A stretch of 64,000 nucleotides of DNA from an uncultured Roseburia sp. (GTDB lineage: Bacteria; Bacillota; Clostridia; Lachnospirales; Lachnospiraceae). The notes under the pieces were generated by a model. That model saw only the letters and a list, made by a program, of their open reading frames with translations, was not told the DNA's origin and did not search any database. Both the position numbers and the translations under genes were made by a program. The DNA is taken from positions 1-64,000 of the forward strand of contig CAAELX010000034.1 in assembly GCA_900756925.1 (NCBI GenBank), given 5' to 3'. Positions 53,478-62,462 of this stretch are shown here, piece by piece (the stretch's first letter is position 1; every line of letters begins with the position of its first letter).

Positions 53478-54355
53478 TGCAGCGGATATTAAATAAAAAG
53501 TCGGCAGTCTGGGATTATATCATGGTGATTATCGGGACAGGGCTTCTTGCAACGTCAATTAAGTGCCTGTATGATCCAATGGGGCTGGTTACCGGTGGAT
53601 TTACCGGTCTGTGTATCGTAATTAAGGAAGTGACAGAGGGGATCGTGGACGGAGGAATCCCTTTGTGGCTCAGCAACTTGATTTTAAACATCCCTCTTTT
53701 TCTGATTGCGTGGAAGGTAAAAGGAAAACGGTTCATCTGGCGGACGATCATTGGAACATTCCTGCTCTCTGCGTGGATCTATGTGATCCCGGCGGTGGAT
53801 CTGACCCAGCAGGACTACTTCCTGGTAGCAGTTTTTGGCGGCTGTATCGGCGGAGCAGGAATGGGACTGATCCTGCTTGGAAGGGCGACCACCGGCGGCA
53901 CGGAGATGGTGGCGGTATTGCTGCAGCATTTTTTGAGACATTATTCCGTTGTGCAGATCATGCAGGTGTTAGATGCCATGATCGTGCTTTTTGGATTATA
54001 TATGTTTGGAATTAAAGCCGGAATGTATGCGATCGTGGCAATTTTTGTGACAACGAAGGTGTCCGATGGTCTGATGGAAGGCTTTAAGTATTCGAAGTCT
54101 GCTTTTATTGTCACGGACCATTACGAGGCGGTAGCGGACCGCGTATTACAGGAGCTCGACCGTGGACTGACGGGACTGTATGCGAAGGGCATGTATTCCG
54201 GGACGGACAAATGCATGCTGTACTGTGTCGTATCCAAGAAACAGATTGTGGAGCTGAAAGACATTGTATCGGAGATCGATCCGGATGCATTTGTGATCGT
54301 ATCGGATGTACGGGAAGTACTCGGAGAGGGATTTTTGGAATACAATAAGCAGTGA
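53477..54355 (+). CDS. YitT/DUF2179 membrane protein
   Basis: A 292-residue protein with an N-terminal membrane part (about five to six helices; NKKSAVWDYIMVIIGTGLLA and DPMGLVTGGFTGLCIVIKEV are typical) and a C-terminal cytosolic DUF2179 domain (AFIVTDHYEAVADRVLQELD to SDVREVLGEGF). The family is widespread in Firmicutes, with no settled function (possible transporter). Translationally coupled to the WecG-like gene (TAATG overlap). A strong terminator follows. Confidence 0.92.
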   Translation: MQRILNKKSAVWDYIMVIIGTGLLATSIKCLYDPMGLVTGGFTGLCIVIKEVTEGIVDGGIPLWLSNLILNIPLFLIAWKVKGKRFIWRTIIGTFLLSAWIYVIPAVDLTQQDYFLVAVFGGCIGGAGMGLILLGRATTGGTEMVAVLLQHFLRHYSVVQIMQVLDAMIVLFGLYMFGIKAGMYAIVAIFVTTKVSDGLMEGFKYSKSAFIVTDHYEAVADRVLQELDRGLTGLYAKGMYSGTDKCMLYCVVSKKQIVELKDIVSEIDPDAFVIVSDVREVLGEGFLEYNKQ

Positions 54356-54411
54356 GAATGCGATTGTGAAGATTGTATACATGAAATAATGACGATTTGA
54401 GAAGGAAAGTT

Positions 54412-54454
54412 GAGGAAGTGCATAAAATAATATGCATTTCCTCTTTCTTTTTTT
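54412..54454 (+). terminator. Terminator after YitT-like gene
   Basis: GAGGAAGTGCATA (54412-54424), loop AAATAA, TATGCATTTCCTC (54431-54443), then TTTCTTTTTTT. Confidence 0.92.
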
Positions 54455-54592
54455 GCAATTTTGCATTAAAATAAGTCCGAGATGTTTTTTTACAGAGCAA
54501 AAAGTGTGATTTTTATTGTGAAAGTTGCTGATAGCATGGCACTTTTTGCAGAACGGGTTTTTAAAGAATCGAAGCGAGAAGGAGCGGAACGT

Positions 54593-55681
54593 ATGATTTC
54601 AAATCAGATACTTCAGAATACGATTGATGGATTGAAGGGAATAACAAGAATTGATCTATGCATTATTGATGTCGAGGGAAAGGTACTTGCTGCAACGTTT
54701 CCGGATGCGGAGAAGTATGTGGAACCGGCACAGGCATTTGTAGAATCGCCGGCGGACAGTCAGGTCGTGAATGGCTGCCAGTTTTTTAAAGTATTTGATG
54801 AACATCAGCTGGAATATATCCTGCTCGCAAACGGTGACAGCGATGATGTATATATGGTGGGTAAAATTGCCAGTTTCCAAATCCAGAATCTTCTGGTAGC
54901 ATACAAGGAGAGATTCGATAAGGACAACTTTATCAAGAATCTTCTTCTGGACAACCTGCTGTTAGTTGATATCTATAACAGGGCCAAGAAGCTGCACATC
55001 GAGACAGAAGTCCGCAGAGTGGTATTTATCGTGGAGACAAACCGCGAGAAGGACGGCAACGAGCTGGAGAAGATCCGCAGTCTTTTCGGGGGCAAGTCGA
55101 AGGATTTTGTCACAGCTGTGGATGAGAAGAATATTATCGTTGTGAAAGAAGTGGCAGACAACGAAGGTTATGAGGAGCTTGGCAAGACAGCCGAGGTGAT
55201 CGTGAACTTATTCCGCCCGGATGCGGACACGGATGTTCACGTGGCATATGGAACAATTGTAAATGAGATCAAGGAAGTATCCCGTTCCTACAAGGAAGCG
55301 AGGATGGCACTTGATGTAGGAAAGATTTTCTTTGAAGAGAGAGACGTAATCGCATACTCCACGCTTGGAATCGGACGACTGATCTATCAGCTCCCGATCC
55401 CGTTATGTAAGATGTTTATCAAAGAGATTTTTGACGGCAAGTCACCGGATGATTTCGATGAGGAGACGCTCACGACGATTAATAAGTTCTTCGAGAACAG
55501 CCTGAACGTATCCGAGACATCCCGTCAGCTTTATATCCACAGAAACACACTGGTATATCGTCTGGACAAGCTGCAGAAGTATACCGGATTAGACCTTCGT
55601 GTCTTTGAGGATGCAATCACATTCAAGATCGCTCTGATGGTTGTGAAGTACATGAAGTATATGGAGTCACTGGATTACTAG
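54593..55681 (+). CDS. CdaR/PucR-type transcriptional regulator
   Basis: A 362-residue regulator: an N-terminal sensor domain of the sugar-diacid (CdaR) type (MISNQILQNTIDGLKGITRI), a central GGDEF-like region, and a C-terminal PucR helix-turn-helix (LNVSETSRQLYIHRNTLVYR, then LDKLQKYTGLDL). The frame runs back to 54482, but AAGGAGCGGAACGT supports ATG 54593. It is followed by ftsE after 16 bp, so it may be co-transcribed with the division genes and could control them. The ligand is not known. Confidence 0.9.
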   Translation: MISNQILQNTIDGLKGITRIDLCIIDVEGKVLAATFPDAEKYVEPAQAFVESPADSQVVNGCQFFKVFDEHQLEYILLANGDSDDVYMVGKIASFQIQNLLVAYKERFDKDNFIKNLLLDNLLLVDIYNRAKKLHIETEVRRVVFIVETNREKDGNELEKIRSLFGGKSKDFVTAVDEKNIIVVKEVADNEGYEELGKTAEVIVNLFRPDADTDVHVAYGTIVNEIKEVSRSYKEARMALDVGKIFFEERDVIAYSTLGIGRLIYQLPIPLCKMFIKEIFDGKSPDDFDEETLTTINKFFENSLNVSETSRQLYIHRNTLVYRLDKLQKYTGLDLRVFEDAITFKIALMVVKYMKYMESLDY

Positions 55682-55697
55682 AAAACAGGAGGCAGCA

Positions 55698-56381
55698 ATG
55701 ATTAGGTTAGAACATGTCAGCAAATCATACTCCGCAGGAATCCCTGCGCTCAATGATGTAAGTCTTGACATAGAGGCAGGAGAATTCGTATTCATTGTCG
55801 GGGACAGTGGATCGGGAAAGTCGACGTTGATTAAGCTTTTGCTAAAAGAGCTCGAGCCGACAGAGGGCACGATTACGATCAACGGAAGGAAACTGAATAA
55901 GATTAGAAGAAGACAGATTCCGAAGTTCAGGCGTAATGTCGGGGTCGTATTTCAGGATTTCAGGCTGTTGAAGGACCGGAATATTTATGACAATGTCGCA
56001 TTTGCCCAGAAGGTAATCGGCGAGTCGAACCGGAATATTAAGAAGAATGTCCCGGCTATGTTATCCATGGTAGGGCTTGCGGCGAAGTATCGTTCGTATC
56101 CGAGACAGCTTTCCGGCGGGGAGCAGCAGCGTGTGGCGATCGCAAGGGCATTGATCAATGAGCCGAAGATTCTGCTTGCAGACGAGCCAACCGGTAATCT
56201 GGACAATCACAATGCATGGGAGATTATGAAACTGCTCGAGGAGATCAACAGCCGTGGAACGACCGTGGTAGTTGTGACGCATAATCTTGAGATTGTGAAA
56301 GCAATGAATAAGCGTGTAATCACAATGAAGAAAGGTGTTGTATCAGACGACAGCAAAGGTGATTATAGCGATGAGAATTAG
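55698..56381 (+). CDS. ftsE: Cell-division ABC transporter ATP-binding protein FtsE
   Basis: A 227-residue ATPase that, with FtsX, activates peptidoglycan hydrolases. Walker A is [13 protein letters not shown], the Q-loop is [18 protein letters not shown], the signature is [15 protein letters not shown], and Walker B is [12 protein letters not shown]. It overlaps ftsX by 11 bp. AGGAGG precedes the ATG. Confidence 0.97.
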   Translation: MIRLEHVSKSYSAGIPALNDVSLDIEAGEFVFIVGDSGSGKSTLIKLLLKELEPTEGTITINGRKLNKIRRRQIPKFRRNVGVVFQDFRLLKDRNIYDNVAFAQKVIGESNRNIKKNVPAMLSMVGLAAKYRSYPRQLSGGEQQRVAIARALINEPKILLADEPTGNLDNHNAWEIMKLLEEINSRGTTVVVVTHNLEIVKAMNKRVITMKKGVVSDDSKGDYSDEN

Positions 56382-57279
56382 TACATTTTTTTATACGATA
56401 AAACAGGGAATTAAGAATATCTGGAAGAACAAGCTGTTTTCTCTGGCATCCATTGCAACGATGACAGCGTGCATTTTTCTGTTCGGTCTTTTCTATACGA
56501 TCGTGACGAATTTCCAGTCCATGGTGAAGGATGCAGAGGCCGGAGTGGCAGTGACCGTGCTGTTTGATGACGGCATCAGCCAGGAACAGATTGACCAGAT
56601 CGGACAGCTGATCGGGGCAAGAGAGGAAGTAGACCATTACGATTATATTTCCGCAGATGAGGCATGGGACAGCTTTAAGGAAGGGTATTTCGCGGGAAAT
56701 GAATCCGTGGCGGAGAGCTTCGGAGGGGACAATCCGCTTGTCAATTCTTCCAGCTATGCGATTTATCTGAAGGATGTTTCCATGCAGCAGTCGCTGGTGG
56801 ATTATTTGCAGACAATAGATGGTGTGAGATCCGTTAAGCAGTCTGAGATCGTGGCGAACACGCTGACAGATTTCAACAAGCTGATCGGGTACATATCAGC
56901 AGGAATCATTGTGATTCTGCTCGGCGTAGCAGTCTTTCTGATCAGCAATACGATCACCGTCGGTATTTCCGTCAGACGGGAGGAGATTGGAATTATGAAG
57001 CTGATCGGTGCGACAGACTTTTTTGTCCGCGGACCGTTCATTGTGGAAGGAATGATTATCGGGTTGATCGGAGCAGCAATTCCGCTTGGCATTTTATATG
57101 TCCTGTACGGAAAAGTCATCGTGTACATTGCGGACAAGTTCCGGTTTATCAGCAATATGATGAATTTCCTTCCGGTGGAGGAAGTATTTCACACGCTGGT
57201 TCCGGTAGCATTGATACTTGGTGTGGGAATCGGCTTTTTAGGCAGCTGTATCACAATCAGAAAGCATTTGAAAGTATAA
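56371..57279 (+). CDS. ftsX: Cell-division permease-like protein FtsX
   Basis: A 302-residue membrane protein with an N-terminal helix (about 20-45), an extracellular domain, then three C-terminal helices of the FtsX fold. NIWKNKLFSLASIATMTACI and VGISVRREEIGIMKLIGATD are the family stretches. The ORF extends back to 56335, but ATG 56371 follows AAAGGTGAT and yields the standard MRISTFF start overlapping ftsE. It couples FtsE to the adjacent secreted M23 protein. Confidence 0.95.
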   Translation: MRISTFFYTIKQGIKNIWKNKLFSLASIATMTACIFLFGLFYTIVTNFQSMVKDAEAGVAVTVLFDDGISQEQIDQIGQLIGAREEVDHYDYISADEAWDSFKEGYFAGNESVAESFGGDNPLVNSSSYAIYLKDVSMQQSLVDYLQTIDGVRSVKQSEIVANTLTDFNKLIGYISAGIIVILLGVAVFLISNTITVGISVRREEIGIMKLIGATDFFVRGPFIVEGMIIGLIGAAIPLGILYVLYGKVIVYIADKFRFISNMMNFLPVEEVFHTLVPVALILGVGIGFLGSCITIRKHLKV

Positions 57280-57283
57280 GGAT

Positions 57284-58504
57284 ATGAAGAAGAAAACAAG
57301 TTTCAGACGAAGCGTGGCGATTCTGCTGGTGGCAGTACTGCTGACCGGCATGACAGTGGAGGCAAAATCAACCGGTTCCACATCGTCATCATCCACATCG
57401 TCCCTAAAGGAGGCACAGAACGAGAAGAAGGCGCTTCAGAAGCGCCTGAAGGAAGCGCGGAACCTGATCAATGACCTGAAGGACTCCAAGGGGGATGTTG
57501 AGGAGAAGGTGCAGCAGCTGAACGCACAGCTTATCGATATTTCCTCCCGGATCACAACCTTAGAGAATCAGCTCACATCGAAGAGTGAGGAGATCGCGCA
57601 GTCTGAGGAGGAATTAGTTGCAGCGCAGGAAGCCGCAGACCAGCAGTACGAGGATATGAAGGTAAGGATCCGGTATATGTATGAGAACAGCCAGACTTCG
57701 TACCTTGAGATGCTGCTTGAGGCGGGAAGTGTCGCAGAGTTTTTGAATGCGGCAGAGTATATTTCCCAGATCGAGAAGTATGACAGACAGAAGCTGACGG
57801 AGTATGAGCAGACCGTAGAGAATATCACGGAGATGAAGGCTCAGTTAGAGCAGGATTATGCGGATCTTGAGACGATGAAGGCGAGCGTTGAGAGCGAGAA
57901 GCAGTCTGTTGCAGCGCTGATGAAGCAGAAGGAGACGGAGCTTGCCGGAATCACATCGGAGATCTCGGATGCCCAGAGCGAGGCGAAGGCTTACGAGGCT
58001 GAGATCCAGGCGCAGGAGGAGATCATCGCAGAGATCAAGCGGATTGAGGCAGAGAAAGCGGCAGCGGCAGCAGCCGCAGGCAAAGTGACGGAGGAAAATC
58101 CGTACACAGGAGGGGTATTCACCTGGCCGTGCCCGAGCAGCACCCGGGTCACGAGTGATTATGGTCCTAGATCATCACCGACGGGAGGAGCGTCCTCCAA
58201 CCACAAAGGAATTGATATCGGCGCAGCGGGAGGAGCCACGATCGTGGCGGCAGCTGCAGGCGTGGTGAAGTCCGCAAATTACAGCAGTGCCGCAGGTAAT
58301 TATGTCATGATTGACCATGGCGGCGGATTGTATACCGTATATATGCACTGTTCTTCACTGGCTGTTTCCGTGGGACAGAGTGTGACGGCGGGACAGACGA
58401 TCGCCTATGTCGGAAGTACCGGTATTTCTACTGGTAATCATTTACATTTTGGTGTATCATTAAACGGAAGTTATGTCAGCCCGTGGAGTTATCTGAAAGG
58501 ATAA
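57284..58504 (+). CDS. EnvC/PcsB-like coiled-coil M23 peptidase (FtsEX partner)
   Basis: A 406-residue exported protein: a signal peptide (1-27), a Ser/Thr-rich stretch, two long coiled-coil segments (about 40-125 and 175-265), and a C-terminal LytM/M23 domain with NHKGIDIGA and STGNHLHFGVSLNG metal ligands (HxxxD and HxH). Position directly after ftsX and domain order match EnvC/PcsB-type hydrolase activators or hydrolases driven by FtsEX. The zinc ligands look complete, so it may be catalytically active, unlike Escherichia coli EnvC. It starts 4 bp after ftsX. Confidence 0.94.
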   Translation: MKKKTSFRRSVAILLVAVLLTGMTVEAKSTGSTSSSSTSSLKEAQNEKKALQKRLKEARNLINDLKDSKGDVEEKVQQLNAQLIDISSRITTLENQLTSKSEEIAQSEEELVAAQEAADQQYEDMKVRIRYMYENSQTSYLEMLLEAGSVAEFLNAAEYISQIEKYDRQKLTEYEQTVENITEMKAQLEQDYADLETMKASVESEKQSVAALMKQKETELAGITSEISDAQSEAKAYEAEIQAQEEIIAEIKRIEAEKAAAAAAAGKVTEENPYTGGVFTWPCPSSTRVTSDYGPRSSPTGGASSNHKGIDIGAAGGATIVAAAAGVVKSANYSSAAGNYVMIDHGGGLYTVYMHCSSLAVSVGQSVTAGQTIAYVGSTGISTGNHLHFGVSLNGSYVSPWSYLKG

Positions 58505-58558
58505 GGGCTGCTTACCGGGAAAGGAACCGTTTACAGCGTTTATAGGAACAGTAACATG

Positions 58559-58585
58559 AATTCCCTGTCTTCAGACAGGGAATTT
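58559..58585 (+). terminator. Terminator between the M23 and ctpA genes
   Basis: AATTCCCTGTC-TTCA-GACAGGGAATT then TTT. A complete 11 bp stem with a tetraloop, so ctpA may depend on read-through or on its own promoter. Confidence 0.9.
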
Positions 58586-58649
58586 TTACATATGCTGAAA
58601 ATAAGAGAAAACGCCAGAGGACAGCAAATCATGGCAGGAAAGGAAGACT

Positions 58650-59945
58650 ATGGACCAACAGAAGTATCATTTGAATGGACACGGAAGCATGGAACAGGAG
58701 TACCAGCCCGTGAGGAAGAAAGGAAGCACGGCAAAAGGGATTGTGATAGGTGTGATCGCCACTCTTTTAATTGGGTGTGTGGCAGTCAATGTGGGCTGTA
58801 TCGCGACCAATTCGAAGATCCTGATTACAAGTAAGGACAGCGGAACCGAAGGGGGCAGCGTTTTAAGCGCCGACACGATCTCGAAGATCAATGAGCTGAA
58901 CGCGTATATCAACACCTATTATTATGATGATGTGGATACGGCAGACTTACAGGATGGTCTCTACAAGGGACTGTTAGAGGGAATTGGGGATAAATATTCG
59001 ATTTACTACAATGCCAAAGACTATGAGGCAATGCAGGTATCTGTCACCGGACAGTATTATGGAATCGGCGCCGGGCTCAGCCAGGATAAGGATACGATGG
59101 TAGTGACCGTCAACAAAATCTATGAGGGAACTCCGTCCGAGGAGGCAGGACTTTTAAAGGATGACATTATTATTTCTGTGGATGATACAGATGCGACATC
59201 CTTAGAGCTGACAGAGCTCGTAAGACAGATCAGAGGCGAGGAAGGGACGACGGTACATCTGGAGGTTTACCGTCCGTCTACCGGAGAATCTCTCTCCTTT
59301 GATGTGGAGCGCAGGGATATCACGCTGCCGAGTGTTTCCCATAAGATGTTACAGGATAGGATCGGATATATTTACATTAACTCCTTTGAGTCGGAGACTG
59401 CCACACAGTTTGAGGAGGCGGTGAGCGACCTGGAAAAGCAGGGCATGGAAGCACTGGTGTTAGATGTCAGATACAATCCGGGGGGACTGGTGACATCGGT
59501 TGTGAAGATCTTAGATGATATTTTGCCGGAAGGTGTTGTGGTTTACACAGAGGATAAGAATGGCGACAGACAGAACTATACATCCTCTGGAGACACTCAC
59601 TTTGATTATCCAATGGCAGTCCTGATTAATGGGGACAGCGCGAGTGCGGCAGAGATTCTTGCCGGTGCGATCAAGGATTATGAGTACGGTACCTTGATCG
59701 GTACGACGACTTATGGAAAAGGAATCGTTCAGACGAACTTCCCGTTGGAGGACGGAGATGCTGTGAAGCTGACAACAGCGAAGTACTTTACCCCGAACGG
59801 AAATTATATCCACGGGGTGGGAATCGAGCCAGACATTGAACTGGAATATGAATATCTGGATCCGGAAGGAGAGGTCTACGAGGAGACTTATGATAACCAG
59901 ATTCAGAAAGCAATTGAGATACTGGAAGGAAAACTTGCAGAGTAA
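58650..59945 (+). CDS. ctpA: C-terminal processing protease CtpA (S41)
   Basis: A 431-residue exported serine protease. An N-terminal helix (about 28-52) anchors it; a PDZ domain follows (GIGAGLSQDKDTMVVTVNKI to GLLKDDIIISVDD), then the S41 core with LVLDVRYNPGGLV, GDSASAAEILAGAIKDY (catalytic Ser) and TTTYGKGIVQTNFPL (catalytic Lys). It lies after the FtsEX/M23 genes as in many Clostridia, suggesting a role in maturing or clearing cell-wall enzymes. AAAGGAAG precedes the ATG. Confidence 0.95.
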   Translation: MDQQKYHLNGHGSMEQEYQPVRKKGSTAKGIVIGVIATLLIGCVAVNVGCIATNSKILITSKDSGTEGGSVLSADTISKINELNAYINTYYYDDVDTADLQDGLYKGLLEGIGDKYSIYYNAKDYEAMQVSVTGQYYGIGAGLSQDKDTMVVTVNKIYEGTPSEEAGLLKDDIIISVDDTDATSLELTELVRQIRGEEGTTVHLEVYRPSTGESLSFDVERRDITLPSVSHKMLQDRIGYIYINSFESETATQFEEAVSDLEKQGMEALVLDVRYNPGGLVTSVVKILDDILPEGVVVYTEDKNGDRQNYTSSGDTHFDYPMAVLINGDSASAAEILAGAIKDYEYGTLIGTTTYGKGIVQTNFPLEDGDAVKLTTAKYFTPNGNYIHGVGIEPDIELEYEYLDPEGEVYEETYDNQIQKAIEILEGKLAE

Positions 59946-59969
59946 CAGGGACAGACGGAAGGATGGAGA

Positions 59970-60467
59970 ATGAACCAGAAGAACTATCGGAGAGTAACAG
60001 GAGCACTGTTAGTTGTGTGGATGTGTGTGATCTTTCTCTTTTCCAGTCAGCCGTCGGATGAATCGAGCAAGGTGAGCGGAACCGTGTGTGAGCGCGTGGT
60101 GGAGGATGCCAACAGAGTGTTAAAGCTGGAGATGAACCAGGCAAGGGTGCAGTCTGTTGCAGAGGCCATCGAATATCCGGTCAGAAAAGCAGCCCATATG
60201 ACAGAATATGCCATATTGGGGCTGCTTTCCTTCGCTTTTTACAGCAGCTGGCAATTGAGGAAAAAGAGATATTTAACAGCCTTGGGCACGGTATTTCTGT
60301 ATGCGTGTACGGATGAGTTTCATCAGCTTTTTGTGCCGGGGCGTTCAGGACAGTTTACGGATGTGTGCATTGATACAGCCGGAGCCGTGATCGGGCTGGT
60401 GATTCTTGCTTTTCTTTTAAAAATTGTGGGAAAACATTGCACAAAGAACGTGGATACTCTAAAATAA
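59970..60467 (+). CDS. VanZ family membrane protein
   Basis: A 165-residue VanZ-like protein with about four transmembrane helices and the motif RKAAHMTEYAILG plus ACTDEFHQLFVPGRSGQFTD, diagnostic for the family. VanZ of Enterococcus gives low-level teicoplanin resistance; chromosomal homologues such as this have no resistance cassette around them and are probably general envelope proteins. Its end overlaps a likely prfB promoter. Confidence 0.9.
   Translation: MNQKNYRRVTGALLVVWMCVIFLFSSQPSDESSKVSGTVCERVVEDANRVLKLEMNQARVQSVAEAIEYPVRKAAHMTEYAILGLLSFAFYSSWQLRKKRYLTALGTVFLYACTDEFHQLFVPGRSGQFTDVCIDTAGAVIGLVILAFLLKIVGKHCTKNVDTLK
60437..60465 (+). promoter_or_regulatory. Likely promoter of prfB
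   Basis: TTGCAC (60437-60442), 17 nt, TAAAAT (60460-60465), inside the last codons of the vanZ-like gene. Confidence 0.6.
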
Positions 60468-60504
60468 GAGAAAAAGCGATCAGAAAATGAAAGAGGTGAT
60501 GACT

Positions 60505-61642
60505 GTGGTAGAACTTGATCAATTTAAAGTGACTCTGAACGGATACAGAGCCCCGCTGCAGGAAGTGAGGGATTCACTTTGACCTGGCGAACAAAGAGCA
60601 GAAGATCCAGGAGCTAGAGCGGGAAATGGAAGACGGGGATTTCTGGAACGATCCGATTGTCTCCCAGAATAAGATGAAGGAATTAAAGAGTATGAAGGAC
60701 GACGTTGCAACCTACCAGAAGCTTGCAGCACAGTTCGATGATATAGAGACACTCATCGAGATGGGATATGAGGAGAATGATGCATCCTTAATCCCGGAGA
60801 TCGAGGAGATGTTGAACGAATTTACCGAGACCTATGAGGGAATCCGGATCAAGACGCTTCTCTCCGGGGAATATGACACGGACAATGCGATTGTGTCACT
60901 CCATGCAGGCGCAGGCGGAACAGAGTCCTGCGACTGGGCACAGATGCTGTTCCGTATGTATTCGAGGTGGGCGGATGATAAGGGCTTCCAGCTCGAGGTA
61001 CTCGATTCGTTAGATGGAGATGAGGCAGGTATTAAGTCGATCACCTTCCAGGTGAACGGGGAGAATGCCTATGGTTACTTAAAGTCTGAGAAAGGAGTAC
61101 ACCGTCTGGTGCGGATTTCTCCGTTCAATGCGGCAGGAAAGAGACAGACTTCGTTCGTATCCTGCGATGTGATGCCGGATATCGAGGAAGACCTTGATAT
61201 CGAGATCAATGATGATGATATCCGGATTGACACGTACCGTTCGAGCGGAGCCGGTGGACAGCATATCAACAAGACGTCTTCGGCGATCCGAATCACACAT
61301 TTCCCGACCGGAATTGTGGTACAGTGCCAGAATGAGCGGTCCCAGCACCAGAATAAGGATAAAGCAATGCAGATGTTGAAGGCAAAGCTGTATCTGCTCA
61401 GACAGCAGGAGAATGCCGAGAAGGCGGCTGGAATCCGCGGTGAAGTGACGGAGATTGGCTGGGGCAACCAGATCCGCTCCTATGTCATGCAGCCATATAC
61501 AATGGTGAAGGATCACCGTACCGGTGTGGAGACGGGAAATGTCGACAGTGTTCTGGATGGAAAGATTGATCTTTTCATCAACGGATATCTGAAATGGCTG
61601 TCATTAGGCTGCCCGAAAGGCTTAGGTGGCGACGATGAATAG
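60505..61642 (+). CDS. prfB: Peptide chain release factor 2, with programmed +1 frameshift
   Basis: RF2 reads UGA and UAA stop codons. Codons 1-25 (from GTG 60505) run to an in-frame TGA at 60580-60582; a +1 shift at CTT-T-GAC rejoins the frame from 60581 and gives about 378 residues. The stop recognition motif is ISPFNA and the catalytic motif GAGGQHINKTSSA. Starting at GTG gives MVELDQ, as in related RF2; ATG 60499 is the alternative. The 3' end overlaps the next gene by 8 bp. Confidence 0.93.
60571..60582 (+). promoter_or_regulatory. prfB: prfB programmed +1 frameshift site
   Basis: GATTCACTTTGA contains the slippery CTT followed by TGAC, with the SD-like GTGAGGG a few nt upstream (60565-60571), the known RF2 autoregulation signal. 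Low RF2 favours frameshifting and so more RF2. Confidence 0.93.
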
Positions 61643-62405
61643 CCAGACGGTAGTGGCGATAGTACTACTAGTACTTACCGTTTCAGTGGCAGCAGGAGGT
61701 TATGCAGTGTACCGGAAGGTGCGCAGGAAAGTGACAGATTTTTCCAATGCGGTATTCGGGACAGATTCTCTGATTGAGGGATGGAATAAGCAGGCAGATG
61801 AGCTTGCGTCCACACCGAAGTCGGTGTCCGGGATGACACGTATTTTTGCCCCGCAGATCGAGCGGGATTTTCCGGATTTTAACTTAAATCAGTTTAAGAA
61901 TAAGGTGGAAAATATGTTAGTCTCAGCGCTTCGGGCAATCGATGAGGAGGATGGTTCCCTGCTCTCTGAGGCGACAGAGGAACTGCGGAAGCAGGTGGCG
62001 AACCGGATCGAGATGAACCGTTCAGAAGGTGTGCGGGAAGTGTATGAGCAGGTTACTGTTCACCGCACGGAGATCGCTAACTATGAGAAGCGCGATGGCA
62101 AATGTATCATCACGTTCCAGAGCGCGGTGGGACATCTACATTATAAAGAGAAGGATGGAAAGACCATCTGGGGAGATGCAGAGCGGCTCACACAGACGAA
62201 GTATAACGTGGAGGTTCTCTATATTCAGGATGAGAAGCTTACAAAGATGGGAAACGCAGTCGGGACGACGTGCCCGCACTGCGGCGCACCGGTTACAAAC
62301 CTCGGAGCCATGTACTGTGAGTACTGTGGGCTTGCGGTGACACCGGTGAATCTGAAGGTATGGACGCTGCACCGCTTCTATGAGGTGGATTATCAGCACG
62401 TATAA
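61635..62405 (+). CDS. Membrane-anchored zinc-ribbon protein with Tim44-like domain (YdjH-like)
   Basis: A 256-residue protein: an N-terminal helix (about 6-26, AIVLLVLTVSVAAGGYAVY), a Tim44/TIM44-like central domain (about 60-205) and a zinc ribbon with CPHCGAP and CEYCG near residues 211-232. With the next two genes (SPFH protein, zinc-ribbon protein) it recalls Bacillus ydjG-ydjH-ydjI, whose products help recruit PspA to the membrane under envelope stress. AGGTGG precedes ATG 61635, which overlaps prfB. The match to YdjH is inferred from size and neighbours. Confidence 0.8.
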   Translation: MNSQTVVAIVLLVLTVSVAAGGYAVYRKVRRKVTDFSNAVFGTDSLIEGWNKQADELASTPKSVSGMTRIFAPQIERDFPDFNLNQFKNKVENMLVSALRAIDEEDGSLLSEATEELRKQVANRIEMNRSEGVREVYEQVTVHRTEIANYEKRDGKCIITFQSAVGHLHYKEKDGKTIWGDAERLTQTKYNVEVLYIQDEKLTKMGNAVGTTCPHCGAPVTNLGAMYCEYCGLAVTPVNLKVWTLHRFYEVDYQHV

Positions 62406-62462
62406 ATACAAGTATACCTGTAGCTGACAACAGACAGGATACGGAAAGGCGAGGAAAGCAGT

